A stretch of DNA of 64,000 nucleotides, taken from assembly GCF_003634555.1 (NCBI RefSeq), contig NZ_RBKS01000001.1, positions 1,488,001-1,552,000 on the forward strand. Reading direction: 5' to 3'. Of this stretch, positions 1 through 9,558 are shown piece after piece. Positions within the stretch are counted from its first letter, which is position 1, and each line of letters begins with the position of its first letter. The DNA is from Frondihabitans australicus. Its GTDB lineage: Bacteria > Actinomycetota > Actinomycetes > Actinomycetales > Microbacteriaceae. Position numbers and translations under genes: made by a program. The notes beneath the pieces are model-generated. The model did not search any database, was not told where the DNA came from, and worked only from the letters and a program-made list of their open reading frames with translations.

Positions 1-1
1 G

Positions 2-1072
2 GGAGCCCGCGAGAAGGCCGAGGCCGGAGACCTCCTCTTCGGCACGACCGACACCTGGGTGCTCTGGAACCTCACCGGCGGGACCGACGGCGGTGTGCAC
101 GTCACCGACGTCACCAACGCGTCGCGCACGCTCTTCCTCGACCTCGAGACCCTCGAGTGGCGCCAGGACATCCTCGACGTCTTCGGCGTGCCGAAGTCGA
201 TGCTGCCCGAGGTCAAGTCGTCGTCGGAGATCTACGGCTACGCGTCGAGCTCCTCTCTGCTGCGCGAGGTGCCGATCGCCGGAATCCTGGGCGACCAGCA
301 GGCCGCCACCTTCGGCCAGGCGGCGTTCGACGCCGGCGAGTCGAAGAACACGTACGGCACCGGCAACTTCCTCATCTTCAACACGGGCGAGGAGAAGGTG
401 AAGAGCGAGAACGGCCTGCTCACGACGATCGGCTACAAGCTGGGCGACGGGCCGATCCACTACGCGCTCGAGGGGTCGATCGCCGTGACCGGGTCGCTGA
501 TCCAGTGGCTCCGCGACAACCTCGGCATCATCAACTCGGCCCCCGAGGTCGAGGCCCTCGCCACCACGGTCGACGACAACGGCGGCGTGTACTTCGTCCC
601 CGCCTTCTCGGGGCTCTTCGCCCCGTACTGGCGGTCGGATGCACGTGGTGCGCTGGTCGGCATGACCCGCTACGTGAACAAGGGCCACATCGCCCGGGCC
701 GCGCTGGAGGCGACCGCCTTCCAGACCCGCGAGGTCCTGGATGCGGTGAACGCCGACTCCGGCGTCGACCTGACCGAGCTGAAGGTCGACGGTGGCATGA
801 CCGCCAACGACGCCCTCATGCAGTTCCAGGCCGACATCCTCAACGTTCCCGTCGTCCGACCCGTCGTCGCGGAGACGACGGCGCTCGGTGCGGCCTACGC
901 CGCGGGGCTCGCCGTCGGATTCTGGGCGAACCTCGACGACCTGCGCGCGAACTGGCAGCAGTCGAAGCGCTGGGAGCCGAACCTCGACGCTGACGAGCGC
1001 GACCGCCAGCTCCGCCTCTGGAAGAAGGCCGTGACGAAGACCTTCGACTGGGTCGACGGCGACGTGCAGTAG
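2..1072 (+). CDS. glpK: Glycerol kinase, C-terminal part (5' end outside window)
   Basis: This is the C-terminal two thirds or so of a FGGY-family glycerol kinase, which phosphorylates glycerol to sn-glycerol 3-phosphate in the cytoplasm. The reading frame is open from base 2, so the gene starts upstream of the window; a GTG at 59 is internal. Visible family hallmarks are the [10 protein letters not shown] segment, the TYGTGNF phosphate-binding segment, the [17 protein letters not shown] segment and the [14 protein letters not shown] adenosine-binding segment. It ends 63 bp before the convergent trpD, with a strong hairpin between them. A glycerol dehydrogenase gene starts near the other end of the window, but nothing in the sequence links the two. 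Confidence 0.95.
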   Translation, partial: GAREKAEAGDLLFGTTDTWVLWNLTGGTDGGVHVTDVTNASRTLFLDLETLEWRQDILDVFGVPKSMLPEVKSSSEIYGYASSSSLLREVPIAGILGDQQAATFGQAAFDAGESKNTYGTGNFLIFNTGEEKVKSENGLLTTIGYKLGDGPIHYALEGSIAVTGSLIQWLRDNLGIINSAPEVEALATTVDDNGGVYFVPAFSGLFAPYWRSDARGALVGMTRYVNKGHIARAALEATAFQTREVLDAVNADSGVDLTELKVDGGMTANDALMQFQADILNVPVVRPVVAETTALGAAYAAGLAVGFWANLDDLRANWQQSKRWEPNLDADERDRQLRLWKKAVTKTFDWVDGDVQ

Positions 1073-1088
1073 TCCTCGGAAGAACGAG

Positions 1089-1120
1089 AAGGCCCGGCAG
1101 GATCGCTCCTGCCGGGCCTT
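1089..1120. terminator. Bidirectional hairpin terminator between glpK and trpD
   Basis: A perfect 14-bp stem (1089-1102 with 1107-1120) closes a TCGC loop. It is flanked by A-rich sequence on the left and TTT on the right, so it can serve both convergent genes. Confidence 0.85.
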
Positions 1121-1135
1121 TCCCGTACGCGGAGG

Positions 1136-2188
1136 CTAGCGCTGCGTGGCCGCCACCCACGCGTCGAGCTTCGCCGTAGCGCTGCCGTCATCGATCGCCT
1201 TCCGTGCGATCTCGAGCTGCTCCGCGAACCGCGCGATGATCGGGCGTTCGCGCTGCGTGGGATCCTGCGCCAGCGCGAACGACACCAGCCCCGCGGCCGC
1301 GTTGAGCAGCACGATGTCGCGCACCGGGCCCGTCTCGCCGGCCAGCGTGCGGCGGGCGACCTCGGCGTTGTGGGCGGCGTCGCCGCCGAGGAGGTCGTCG
1401 ATCCGGGCGCGCGGGATGCCGAGCTCGAGCGGGTCGAAGTCGTGCTCGGTCACGGACCCCGCCGACACCTCCCAGATGTGGCTGTGCCCCGTGGTCGTGA
1501 GCTCGTCGAGGCCGTCGTCGCCGCGGAACACGAGGGCGGTCGCGCCACGGGTCTGGAAGACCCCGACGAGGAGGGGGATCTTGGTCGCGTTCGACACGCC
1601 GACGGCGCTGGCCTCGGGCCGTGCCGGGTTGGTCAGCGGACCCAGGAAGTTGAAGACGGTCGGCACGCCGATCTCGCGCCGCGTCACGGCCGCGTGCTTG
1701 AAGCCGGGGTGGAAGGCCGCCGCGAAGGCGAAGGTGAGCCCGACCTCGTCGAGCACCTCGGCGACACGCGCCGGATCGCGCGTGAGGTCGACGCCCAGGG
1801 CGCCCAGCACGTCGGAAGCACCGGAGGCTGAGCTGGCCGCGCGATTGCCGTGCTTGATGACCGGCACACCGCACGCCGCGACGACGATGGACGCCATCGT
1901 CGACACGTTCACCGTGCCGAAGCGGTCGCCGCCCGTGCCGACGATGTCGACCGCCATCGAGTCCACGTCGAGCGGAAGCGCGTGCGCCAGGATCGCGTCG
2001 CGGAACCCCACGATCTCGTCGACCGTCTCGCCCTTGGCGCGCAGCGCGACCAGGAATGCCGCGAGCTGCGACGGAGTCGCAGCGCCGGTCATGACCTGCT
2101 CCATCGCCCAGGTGGCCTCGGCGATCGAGAGGTCGCTCCCCTCCAGGAGAGCGTCGAGGAGGCGGGGCCAGGTGAGCTCGTCGGTCAT
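1136..2188 (-). CDS. trpD: Anthranilate phosphoribosyltransferase
   Basis: TrpD transfers phosphoribose from PRPP to anthranilate, the second step of tryptophan synthesis. The protein (350 aa) has the family length and shows the PRPP-binding GTGGD motif followed by NVSTM, and the KHGNRAASS motif. I place the start at the ATG at 2188, giving MTDELTWPRLLDAL; an in-frame upstream extension of seven codons is possible but would include the putative promoter. A TAGGCT -10 box lies exactly 7 nt upstream of this ATG, so the mRNA is probably leaderless. No other trp gene is nearby. It is divergent from ctaE. Confidence 0.95.
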   Translation of the reverse strand: MTDELTWPRLLDALLEGSDLSIAEATWAMEQVMTGAATPSQLAAFLVALRAKGETVDEIVGFRDAILAHALPLDVDSMAVDIVGTGGDRFGTVNVSTMASIVVAACGVPVIKHGNRAASSASGASDVLGALGVDLTRDPARVAEVLDEVGLTFAFAAAFHPGFKHAAVTRREIGVPTVFNFLGPLTNPARPEASAVGVSNATKIPLLVGVFQTRGATALVFRGDDGLDELTTTGHSHIWEVSAGSVTEHDFDPLELGIPRARIDDLLGGDAAHNAEVARRTLAGETGPVRDIVLLNAAAGLVSFALAQDPTQRERPIIARFAEQLEIARKAIDDGSATAKLDAWVAATQR

Positions 2189-2195
2189 GGCTCCC

Positions 2196-2201
2196 AGCCT
2201 A
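2196..2201 (-). promoter_or_regulatory. -10 box of a leaderless trpD promoter
   Basis: TAGGCT on the minus strand is separated by 7 nt from the trpD ATG, the spacing expected when transcription starts on the start codon. No clear -35 box is visible. Confidence 0.55.
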
Positions 2202-2277
2202 CTAATCACGGACTTTCAGATTCCTCGATGTCGAGACTGGCAGGCTGTCAAGGCGAATCACGGGCGGGTTTTTCGGC

Positions 2278-2283
2278 CATAAT
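2278..2283 (+). promoter_or_regulatory. -10 box of a leaderless ctaE promoter
   Basis: CATAAT is followed after 7 nt by the GTG at 2291. There is no Shine-Dalgarno sequence in front of either candidate start, which supports initiation on a leaderless transcript. Confidence 0.55.
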
Positions 2284-2290
2284 GGCTTTT

Positions 2291-2926
2291 GTGACAAGTA
2301 CCCCCCTCTCGAGAACCTCAGGTGCTCCGGTCGTCAACCGGCCGAGCACCGCTGCCGTCGGCACCATCGTCTGGCTCGGGAGCGAGGTGATGTTCTTCGC
2401 CGGCCTGTTCGCGATCTACTTCACCCTCCGCAGCACCTCGCCGGTGCTCTGGGCATCACAGTCGGCCAAGCTCGACGTGCCTTTCGCGGCGTTCAACACG
2501 GTCACGCTGGTCCTCTCCAGCTTCACCTGCCAGTTCGGCGTCTTCGCGGCCGAGCGCATGCAGGGCAAGCGCACGGGCAAGCTGTTCCAGGTCTCGCAGT
2601 GGGGCATGGTCGAGTGGCTCTTCCTCACCTATGCCATGGGCGCCACGTTCGTCTCGCTGCAGATGTACGAGTACACCAACCTCGTCGCCGACCACGTCAC
2701 GCTGCAGTCCAGCGCGTACGGCTCGGCCTTCTACCTCACCACCGGGTTCCACGCCGCGCACGTGACCGGCGGTCTCATCGCCTTCCTGTTCATCATCGGT
2801 CGTGCCTACGCGGTCAAGAACTTCGGTCACCGCGAGGCGACCAGCGCGATCGTGGTCTCGTACTACTGGCACTTCGTCGACGTCGTGTGGATCGGCCTCT
2901 TCCTGGTCATCTACATCCTCAAATAG
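2291..2926 (+). CDS. ctaE: Cytochrome c oxidase subunit III
   Basis: Membrane subunit III of the aa3 oxidase, here in the short five-helix actinobacterial form (211 aa). The sequence has successive hydrophobic helices, the LGSEVMFFAGLFAIYF first helix and the conserved TGFHAAHVTGG and YYWHFVDVVWI segments of the subunit III family. Two starts are possible: ATG at 2282 or GTG at 2291. I chose GTG because a CATAAT -10 box lies 7 nt before it and the ATG would overlap that box. It is the first gene of ctaE-qcrC-qcrA-qcrB, so oxidase and bc1 subunits are co-transcribed. Confidence 0.93.
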   Translation: MTSTPLSRTSGAPVVNRPSTAAVGTIVWLGSEVMFFAGLFAIYFTLRSTSPVLWASQSAKLDVPFAAFNTVTLVLSSFTCQFGVFAAERMQGKRTGKLFQVSQWGMVEWLFLTYAMGATFVSLQMYEYTNLVADHVTLQSSAYGSAFYLTTGFHAAHVTGGLIAFLFIIGRAYAVKNFGHREATSAIVVSYYWHFVDVVWIGLFLVIYILK

Positions 2927-2947
2927 GCATTGGATCCCCTTCACCGC

Positions 2948-3796
2948 ATGATTTCGAAAAACTCCGCCTCGAAGAGCGTCACGAAGACGGCCGGCACGAA
3001 GCGCAAGCGCTCCGGCCGCCGCTCCCCCCTGGCGACCGTCTCGCTGATCCTGGTCGGCCTGCTCACCACCGGCGGCGCCTACGCGCTGTTCACCTCGACC
3101 GCGAACGCCGACTCCGGCACGACGGCCACGACCGCCTCGTCGTCGCAGAGCGCCGTGAACCAGGGCGAGAAGCTCTTCAACGCGAACTGCGCCACCTGCC
3201 ACAACATCAACGGGTCCGGCACCAAGGCCGGTCCCAGCCTCATCGGCGTGGGCGCCGCGGCGGTCGACTTCCAGGTCGGCACGGGTCGCATGCCCGCCGC
3301 CGCCAACGGCCCGCAGGCGCTCGAGAAGCCGGTCGCGTTCACCAACAGCCAGATCCAGGAGCTCGCGGCATACGTCGCCTCGCTGGGCACCGGCCCCGCC
3401 GAGCCCTCCTCGAAGTACCTGCAGGCGAACGGCAACGCCGCCAAGGGTGCCGAGCTGTTCCGCATCAACTGCGCCATGTGCCACAACGTCGCGGGTGCCG
3501 GCGGCGCCCTGACCGAGGGCAAGTTCGCCCCGTCGCTCAAGGGCGTCTCGGCCAAGCACATCTACGAGGCCATGCTCACCGGCCCGCAGAACATGCCCGT
3601 CTTCAACGACTTGAACATCAAGCCGCAGGAGAAGGCGGACATCATCACGTACCTCAAGTACCTCGAGAAGAACCCGTCCCCGGGTGGATTCGAGCTGGGC
3701 AGCCTCGGCCCCGTGTCCGAGGGCCTGTTCATCTGGATCTTCGGTCTGGGCGCGATCGTGGCCGTCACCGTCTGGCTGACCGCGAAGTCCAACTAG
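2948..3796 (+). CDS. qcrC: Dihaem cytochrome c subunit of the bcc complex
   Basis: QcrC carries electrons from the Rieske/cytochrome b core directly to the aa3 oxidase CuA centre, replacing soluble cytochrome c in Actinobacteria. The 282-aa protein has an N-terminal membrane anchor (about residues 28-48), two haem c sites CATCH (81-85) and CAMCH (175-179), candidate axial methionines in GRMP and QNMP, and a C-terminal membrane helix (about 258-277). The start is the ATG at 2948; an in-frame TTG at 2930 would add six residues but has no better ribosome-binding site. It follows ctaE by 21 bp. Confidence 0.93.
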   Translation: MISKNSASKSVTKTAGTKRKRSGRRSPLATVSLILVGLLTTGGAYALFTSTANADSGTTATTASSSQSAVNQGEKLFNANCATCHNINGSGTKAGPSLIGVGAAAVDFQVGTGRMPAAANGPQALEKPVAFTNSQIQELAAYVASLGTGPAEPSSKYLQANGNAAKGAELFRINCAMCHNVAGAGGALTEGKFAPSLKGVSAKHIYEAMLTGPQNMPVFNDLNIKPQEKADIITYLKYLEKNPSPGGFELGSLGPVSEGLFIWIFGLGAIVAVTVWLTAKSN

Positions 3797-3890
3797 GGGC
3801 ACCGACAACAACAGTCCCGGCACCGAGACCGCACACACTTCCCGCGAGCATCAGCACTCGCGAGACCTGCACTCACCGAAAGGCAGCACC

Positions 3891-4958
3891 ATGGCAGATC
3901 ACGACGACGAGAACCCGGAAGCGGGCTCGGCTGTCGCTCATCACGAGCCTCGTCAGATCTCATCCGGCACCGCGGTCATCCCGACCGAGCAGTTCGAGAA
4001 CCCGGGCGAGCCGCCGCACCGCCCCCGCGTCACCGACAAGGACCCCCAGGAGGAGAAGCGCGCCGAGCGCCAGGTCTCGTTCCTGTTCTTCCTCTCGGTC
4101 ATCTTCAGCTGCCTCGCGGTCGCGGCCTACATCGCCTTCCCGATCACGCCGGGCGACACGCACTCGATCCGCCTGAACAACCTGTTCCTCGGCCTCGGCA
4201 TCTCGCTGGGCCTGCTCTCCATCGGAATCGGCGCGGTCCACTGGTCCAAGACGCTGATGCCGTCCCGCGAGCTCACCGAGATGCGCCACCTGACGCGCGG
4301 CTCCGAGCCGACGCGCCAGAAGGCCGCCGAGGTCTTCGAGCTCGGCAACAAGGAGTCGGGCTTCGGCCGTCGCGCGCTGATCCGCAACAGCCTCTTCGGC
4401 GCGCTGGTCGCCTTCATCCTGCCCGGCGTCGTGATCTTCCGCGACCTCGGCCCGAAGACCGACCCGAACGTCGTCCTCAAGCACACGCTCTGGAAGAAGG
4501 GCATGCACTTGACGATCGACCCCACGGGGACGAGGATCAAGGCCTCCGACGTGACGCTCGGCTCGGTGTTCCACGTGATCCCCGAGAACCTGCTCACGTC
4601 CGAAGACATGCTGGAAGAGAAAGCCAAGGCCGCCGTTCTCCTCATGCGTCTCAAGCCGGAGGATCTCCACGAGCCGGCCGGTCGCGAGAACTGGCAGTAC
4701 AACGGAATCGTTGCCTATTCGAAGATCTGCACGCACGTCGGGTGCCCCGTGGCCCTCTACGAGCAGCAGACGCACCACCTCCTCTGCCCCTGCCACCAGT
4801 CCACGTTCGACGTGACCGAGAACTGCAAGGTCATCTTCGGCCCAGCGAGCCGCCCGCTGCCGCAGCTGCCGATCATGGTCGACGACGAGGGCTACCTCGT
4901 GGCGCAGAGCGACTTCCACGAACCTGTGGGCCCGAGCTTCTGGGAGCGCGACAAGTGA
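3891..4958 (+). CDS. qcrA: Rieske iron-sulfur subunit of the bcc complex
   Basis: This is the Rieske [2Fe-2S] protein that accepts electrons from menaquinol. At 355 aa with three N-terminal membrane helices (about residues 64-86, 98-118 and 165-185) it has the actinobacterial architecture. Cluster ligands are C280 and H282 in CTHVGCP and C299 and H302 in CPCHQS, with the disulfide pair C285/C301. The ATG at 3891 follows a GAAAGG ribosome-binding site. The 94-bp gap after qcrC is the longest in the operon. The stop codon overlaps the qcrB start. Confidence 0.95.
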   Translation: MADHDDENPEAGSAVAHHEPRQISSGTAVIPTEQFENPGEPPHRPRVTDKDPQEEKRAERQVSFLFFLSVIFSCLAVAAYIAFPITPGDTHSIRLNNLFLGLGISLGLLSIGIGAVHWSKTLMPSRELTEMRHLTRGSEPTRQKAAEVFELGNKESGFGRRALIRNSLFGALVAFILPGVVIFRDLGPKTDPNVVLKHTLWKKGMHLTIDPTGTRIKASDVTLGSVFHVIPENLLTSEDMLEEKAKAAVLLMRLKPEDLHEPAGRENWQYNGIVAYSKICTHVGCPVALYEQQTHHLLCPCHQSTFDVTENCKVIFGPASRPLPQLPIMVDDEGYLVAQSDFHEPVGPSFWERDK

Positions 4959-6646
4959 TCACCACCACCCCCTCTTCCTCCGACGACGCGCACGAGTTCT
5001 CGTACGCCGAGGCCGGCAACCAGCCCGTCCGCCCCGCCAAGGGCATGAAGTTCTTCGGGGCCGCCGCCAACTACGTCGACGAGCGCACCTCGATGTCCGG
5101 CCTCGTCAAAGAGGTCGGCCGCAAGATCTTCCCCGACCACTGGTCGTTCATGCTCGGCGAGGTCGCTCTCTACAGCTTCGTCGTCATCCTGCTGTCGGGA
5201 ACGTTCCTGACGTTCTTCTTCCAGCCCTCCATGGCCGAGGTGACCTACCAGGGCTCGTACGTGCCCCTCAAGGGCATCCAGATGTCGGCGGCGCTCCAGT
5301 CGACGCTGAACATCTCGTTCGACGTCCGCGGCGGTCTGCTCTTCCGTCAGATCCACCACTGGGCGGCGCTGCTGTTCATCGCGGCCATCGGCCTGCACAT
5401 GCTCCGCATCTTCTTCACTGGTGCGTTCCGCAAGCCGCGCGAGCTCAACTGGTTCATCGGCTTCGTGCTGTTCATCCTGGCGCTGGCCGAGGGCTTCACC
5501 GGCTACTCGCTGCCCGACGACCTCCTCTCGGGCAACGGCCTCCGCATCATCGACGGCATGGTCAAGGGCATCCCGGTGGTCGGCGTGTGGATCTCGTACC
5601 TGCTGTTCGGCGGGGAGTTCCCCGGCACTGCGATCGTGAGCCGCCTGTACTCGCTGCACATCATGCTCCTGCCCGCTCTCCTCATCGCGATGCTCGGCGC
5701 CCACCTGCTCCTGCTGGTGATCAACAAGCACACGCAGTGGGCCGGCCCGGGCAAGACCAACGACAACGTCGTGGGCGTGCCGGTCATGCCGGTGTTCGCG
5801 GCGAAGGCCGGCGGCTTCTTCTTCATCGTCTTCGGCGTGATCGTCCTGATCGCCTCGCTGTTCACGATCAACCCGATCTGGACCTACGGTCCCTACGACC
5901 CCTCACCGGTCTCGGCGGGTACCCAGCCCGACTGGTACATCGGCTTCGCCGACGGTGCGCTGCGACTCGTTCCACCGCACTGGGAAGTCGTCTGGGGCGG
6001 CTACACCGTCTCGTTCAACATCCTGGTCCCGATCGCGGTCCTGCTGTTCCTGCTCGGCGCAGTCGCCCTCTACCCCTTCATCGAGGGCTGGGTCACCGGC
6101 GACAAGCGCGAGCACCACATCCTCGACCGTCCGCGCAACGCCCCGACCCGCACCGGCTTCGGTGCCGCGTTCATGACGCTCTACGCGGCTCTCTGGGGCG
6201 CTGCCTCGTCCGACCTCATGGCGACGCACTTCAAGCTGTCGATCGACCAGGTGATCCACGTGATGCAGTTCTTCGCGGTCATCGGACCGTTCATCGCCTT
6301 CTGGGTGACGAAGCGCGTGTGCCTGGGTCTGCAGAAGAAAGACCGCGAGGTCGCGCTGCACGGGCACGAGTCGGGTCGTATCGTGCGCCTCCCCGGTGGC
6401 GAGTTCATCGAGGTCCACACCCCGCTCGACAAGTACGAGCTCTGGACCCTCACGAGCTTCAACGAGTACGAGCCGCTTCTGGCCCGCCCGAACGAGAAGG
6501 GTGTCATCACCCCGATCGAGCGCGTGCGTGCGTCGCTCTCCGGCTTCTTCTTCGAAGACCGTATCTCGCCGGTCACGCCGTCCGAGCTGGAGGCGGCGCA
6601 CGCCCACTCCGAGCACCACGAGGTCGAGGCCGGGGCGTCGCACTAG
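4955..6646 (+). CDS. qcrB: Cytochrome b subunit of the bcc complex
   Basis: QcrB holds haems bL and bH and the quinol sites. The start is the GTG at 4955, which overlaps the qcrA stop in a GTGA arrangement and gives 563 aa. Visible features are the histidine pairs in HHWAALLFIAAIGLHMLR and YSLHIMLLPALLIAMLGAHL, the GYSLPDD segment, and a PDWYIGF segment in the position of the family PEWY motif. The long C-terminal hydrophilic extension (about the last 110 residues) is usual for actinobacterial QcrB. A strong hairpin terminator follows 26 bp downstream. Confidence 0.95.
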   Translation: MITTTPSSSDDAHEFSYAEAGNQPVRPAKGMKFFGAAANYVDERTSMSGLVKEVGRKIFPDHWSFMLGEVALYSFVVILLSGTFLTFFFQPSMAEVTYQGSYVPLKGIQMSAALQSTLNISFDVRGGLLFRQIHHWAALLFIAAIGLHMLRIFFTGAFRKPRELNWFIGFVLFILALAEGFTGYSLPDDLLSGNGLRIIDGMVKGIPVVGVWISYLLFGGEFPGTAIVSRLYSLHIMLLPALLIAMLGAHLLLLVINKHTQWAGPGKTNDNVVGVPVMPVFAAKAGGFFFIVFGVIVLIASLFTINPIWTYGPYDPSPVSAGTQPDWYIGFADGALRLVPPHWEVVWGGYTVSFNILVPIAVLLFLLGAVALYPFIEGWVTGDKREHHILDRPRNAPTRTGFGAAFMTLYAALWGAASSDLMATHFKLSIDQVIHVMQFFAVIGPFIAFWVTKRVCLGLQKKDREVALHGHESGRIVRLPGGEFIEVHTPLDKYELWTLTSFNEYEPLLARPNEKGVITPIERVRASLSGFFFEDRISPVTPSELEAAHAHSEHHEVEAGASH

Positions 6647-6672
6647 CCGCGCTCCCCCGCGTCAACGCCTGA

Positions 6673-6700
6673 GGGCCCGCCTGCACACGCAGGCGGGCCC
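6673..6700 (+). terminator. Rho-independent terminator of the ctaE-qcrCAB operon
   Basis: A perfect 12-bp GC-rich stem (6673-6684 with 6689-6700) closes an ACAC loop and is followed by TTT. Confidence 0.85.
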
Positions 6701-7038
6701 TTTCGCGTTCTGCAGGTCGTTCACCGTGGGCGCAGGATCTGGGCGACGCCCGGCGGGGCCAAACCTTCTGCCGGGCCCCTGAGCCGTCGCGCCCGATGAG
6801 GCCGCGCCGCGCCGCGCCGCGAGCAGTGGACGGCCAGGCTGCACGGAGTGCTGTCCGGCGCCTGCTGGCTGACCACGGCGACAGGGGCGGTGTCGCGGCG
6901 CGTTTCACGCAAGACGCCGTGACGCGTCGCGCCGGGATGCGTGAATCGCGCCGCACTCCCCCGCTGCGAGCCTCAGCGCCTCCGTGCGTGTGTCTACAAC
7001 CGACACAGCCCGGCCCCGGGCAGGCGGGCTGCACTGTC

Positions 7039-7197
7039 GGTGCTGCCGCGCGTTGGTGCTGCCGCGCGTTGGTGCTGCCGCGCGTTGGTGCTGCCGCGCG
7101 TTGGTGCTGCCGCGCGTTGGTGCTGCCGCGCGTCGGTGCTGCCGCGCGTCGGTGCTGCCGCGCGTCGGTGCTGCCGAGGTCGGCGCTGCCGCGCGTA
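7039..7197. repeat. 16-bp minisatellite, about ten units
   Basis: The unit is GGTGCTGCCGCGCGTY. Five consecutive units end in TT (7039-7118), three end in TC (7119-7166), then come a 15-bp degenerate unit (7167-7181) and a unit starting GGCGCTG (7182-7197). The grouping of variants suggests stepwise duplication. Since 16 is not a multiple of three, each frame reads a 16-residue period, so a coding function is unlikely. Confidence 0.9.
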
Positions 7198-7257
7198 GCT
7201 GCCGTCGAGAAGGCCGGCACGTGCTTCCAACCGAAGCAGCTCTCACCACTGACAACA

Positions 7258-7302
7258 ACGCCACCCCACGGCACGCCACCCCACGGCACGCCGCCGCACC
7301 CC
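7258..7302. repeat. 15-bp direct repeat, two exact copies plus one partial
   Basis: ACGCCACCCCACGGC occurs at 7258-7272 and 7273-7287, followed by a diverged copy at 7288-7302. Confidence 0.75.
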
Positions 7303-7314
7303 GCACACGCAAGA

Positions 7315-7344
7315 GCGGGGCACCACCCGAAGGTGATGCCCCGC
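7315..7344 (-). terminator. Terminator of the ctaCDF operon
   Basis: A 13-bp stem with one mismatch (7315-7327 with 7332-7344) reads GCGGGGCATCACC on the minus strand and is followed there by TCTT. It lies 40 bp after the ctaF stop codon. Confidence 0.7.
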
Positions 7345-7383
7345 CCGCGCCACGACGGCCTCAGCGGGCCGCCTGACGCCAAA

Positions 7384-7806
7384 TCAGTGCTGGTGGATGC
7401 CGCGGTAGTTCTCGAACACCCAGCCGACGAGCGTCACGGCGACGATCGCGGCGCCGAAGAAGCAGATCCAGGTGCCGACCGCGAGGCCGAGGAAGCACAG
7501 GGTGCAACCGCCGGCGAGGGCGATGGGCCACCAGCTCCACGGGTTGAAGAAGCCGATCTCCGGGTCGCCGTCGTCGATGTTGGCGTCGAGGCGGTCCTCC
7601 GGCAGCTCGCCCGACTGGGCGAAGTGCGACCGGTTCATGTAGAAGGCCAGGAAGATCGAGGCGATGGCGGCGAGGCCGATGCCCACCGTGCCGACCCACT
7701 CGACCTTGTGGAACTCGGTCGAGAGGAGGCTCCAGATCGTGTAAGCCGCGTCGGCGAGCAGGAAGAAGACCGCCATGACCCAGAAGATGTTGGACTGTGC
7801 TCTCAT
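7384..7806 (-). CDS. ctaF: Cytochrome c oxidase subunit IV, actinobacterial type
   Basis: CtaF is a small structural subunit of the actinobacterial aa3 oxidase. The 140-aa protein has four hydrophobic helices: two near the N-terminus (about 8-28 and 38-58), and two after the conserved GFFNPWSWWPIALA segment. The ATG at 7806 sits 4 bp after the ctaD stop codon, so the genes are translated in series. It is the last gene of ctaC-ctaD-ctaF. Confidence 0.93.
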   Translation of the reverse strand: MRAQSNIFWVMAVFFLLADAAYTIWSLLSTEFHKVEWVGTVGIGLAAIASIFLAFYMNRSHFAQSGELPEDRLDANIDDGDPEIGFFNPWSWWPIALAGGCTLCFLGLAVGTWICFFGAAIVAVTLVGWVFENYRGIHQH

Positions 7807-7810
7807 GGCG

Positions 7811-9547
7811 CTACTTCACGCTTCCTGTCTGTGCGTCGTACGTGGGGGCCTCGGGGGCGTCCTTCAGCGGGCCGATGCCGACGGGCAGGCCGGCCTCGGG
7901 GTGGTTGAGGTCGAACGCCGGGGACTCCGAGCGGATGCGCGGGATCGAGGTGAAGTTGTGACGGGGAGGCGGGCAGGACGTCGCCCACTCGAGCGAACGG
8001 CCGTAGCCCCACGGGTCGTTCACGGCCACCTTCGGAGCGAGTCGCGCCGTGATGTACACGTTGTAGACGAACGGCAGCATCGAGACGCCGAGCAGCATGG
8101 CGCCGGTGGTGGAGAGCTGGTTCATCCAGGTGAAGCCGTCGCTCGGCTGGTAGGTCGCGTAACGGCGGGGCATGCCGAGCACGCCGAGCCAGTGCTGGAT
8201 GAGGAAGGTCATGTGGAAGCCGATGAACAGCAGCCAGAAGTGAACCTTGCCCAGACGCTCGTTGAGCATCTTGCCCGTCCACTTGGGCCACCAGAAGTAG
8301 AAGCCCGAGAACATGGCGAAGACGACCGTGCCGAACACCACGTAGTGGAAGTGCGCGACGACGAAGTACGAGTCGGAGACGTGGAAGTCGAGCGGCGGAG
8401 ACGCGAGGATCACGCCGGTGAGACCACCGAAGGTGAAGGTGATGAGGAACCCGATGGCCCAGAGCATGGGCGTCTCGAAGGTGATCGAGCCTCGCCACAT
8501 GGTGCCGACCCAGTTGAAGATCTTCACACCGGTCGGGACCGCGATGAGCATGGTCATCAGCGAGAAGAACGGCAGCAGCACCGAGCCGGTGACGTACATG
8601 TGGTGGGCCCACACCGTGACCGACAGGGCGGCGATGGCGATGGTCGCGTAGATCAGCGTCTTGTAGCCGAAGATCGGCTTGCGGCTGAAGACCGGGAAGA
8701 CCTCCGACACGATGCCGAAGAACGGCAAGGCGATGATGTACACCTCGGGGTGGCCGAAGAACCAGAACAGGTGCTGCCACAGGAGCGCGCCACCGTTGGC
8801 CGGGTTGAAGACGTTCGCGTCGAACACCCGGTCGAACCCGAGTCCGAAGAGCGCCGCAGCCAGCACCGGGAAGGCCATGATCACGAGGATCGACGTGACG
8901 AGAGTGTTCCACACGAAGATCGGCATGCGGAACATGGTCATGCCCGGGGCACGCATCGTGATGATCGTCGTGATGAAGTTCACGGCGCCCAGGATCGTGG
9001 AGAAGCCGGTCAGGGCGAGGCCGAAGACCCAGAGATTGCCGCCGAGCCCTGGCGTGAACGTTGTGTCGGACAGAGGTGCGTACGCGAACCAGCCGAACGA
9101 CGCGGCGCCCTGCGGGGTGAGGAAGCCGGCCATGACAACGAGCGCGCCGAAGAAGTACAGCCAGAACGCGAAGCCGTTCAGTCGCGGGAACGCCACGTCG
9201 GGCGCACCGATCTGAAGCGGCATGACCGCGTTGGCGAAGCCTGAGAAGAGCGGTGTCGCGAAGAGCAGCAGCATGATCGTGCCGTGCATCGTGAACAGCT
9301 GGTTGTACTGCTCTTTCGTGGCGACGATCGAGAGGCCCGGCTCGAACAGCTGGGCGCGGATGACCAGCGCCATGATGCCGCCGACCAGGAAGTAGCAGAA
9401 CGAGGTGATCAGGTACAGGTAACCGAGCACCTTGTGGTCGGTCGAGGTGATCCAGCGGACCACGACGTTGCCCTTACGGCCGACACGCGACGTGGTGAAG
9501 TTCTGGCCTTGGCCGCCCGTGGTCGGCCTGGTTGCAGTGGCTGTCAT
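7811..9547 (-). CDS. ctaD: Cytochrome c oxidase subunit I
   Basis: Catalytic subunit of the aa3 haem-copper oxidase, which reduces oxygen to water and pumps protons. The protein (578 aa) has about twelve membrane helices. Haem and copper ligands are visible: the HGTIM low-spin haem a histidine, the GHPEVY motif with the His-Tyr pair, the double histidine in WAHHMYVTG, and HFHYV carrying the haem a and a3 histidines. The ATG at 9547 follows ctaC by 11 bp. Its partners qcrCAB and ctaE lie on the opposite strand about 0.7 kb past the end of this operon. Confidence 0.97.
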   Translation of the reverse strand: MTATATRPTTGGQGQNFTTSRVGRKGNVVVRWITSTDHKVLGYLYLITSFCYFLVGGIMALVIRAQLFEPGLSIVATKEQYNQLFTMHGTIMLLLFATPLFSGFANAVMPLQIGAPDVAFPRLNGFAFWLYFFGALVVMAGFLTPQGAASFGWFAYAPLSDTTFTPGLGGNLWVFGLALTGFSTILGAVNFITTIITMRAPGMTMFRMPIFVWNTLVTSILVIMAFPVLAAALFGLGFDRVFDANVFNPANGGALLWQHLFWFFGHPEVYIIALPFFGIVSEVFPVFSRKPIFGYKTLIYATIAIAALSVTVWAHHMYVTGSVLLPFFSLMTMLIAVPTGVKIFNWVGTMWRGSITFETPMLWAIGFLITFTFGGLTGVILASPPLDFHVSDSYFVVAHFHYVVFGTVVFAMFSGFYFWWPKWTGKMLNERLGKVHFWLLFIGFHMTFLIQHWLGVLGMPRRYATYQPSDGFTWMNQLSTTGAMLLGVSMLPFVYNVYITARLAPKVAVNDPWGYGRSLEWATSCPPPRHNFTSIPRIRSESPAFDLNHPEAGLPVGIGPLKDAPEAPTYDAQTGSVK

Positions 9548-9558
9548 CGAACGCTGCC

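Larger units (their letters stand above)
6704..7314. other. Non-coding repeat-rich gap between converging respiratory operons
   Basis: No credible gene is present. Open frames here are translations of tandem repeats or GC-rich sequence and lack family similarity, ribosome-binding sites or normal composition. The stretch holds a (CCGCG)n-like run near 6800-6822, the 16-bp minisatellite at 7039-7197 and a short 15-bp duplication at 7258-7302, and ends at the ctaF-side terminator. Confidence 0.7.

Noticed and set aside
7039-7197. CRISPR array
   Set aside because: Units are 16 bp and follow one another without spacers, and no cas gene is near; it is a minisatellite.
6573-7382. Repeat-containing protein gene across the ctaF-side gap
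   Set aside because: Frames in all directions consist of translated repeats with no ribosome-binding site; the stretch is bounded by two terminators and best seen as non-coding.
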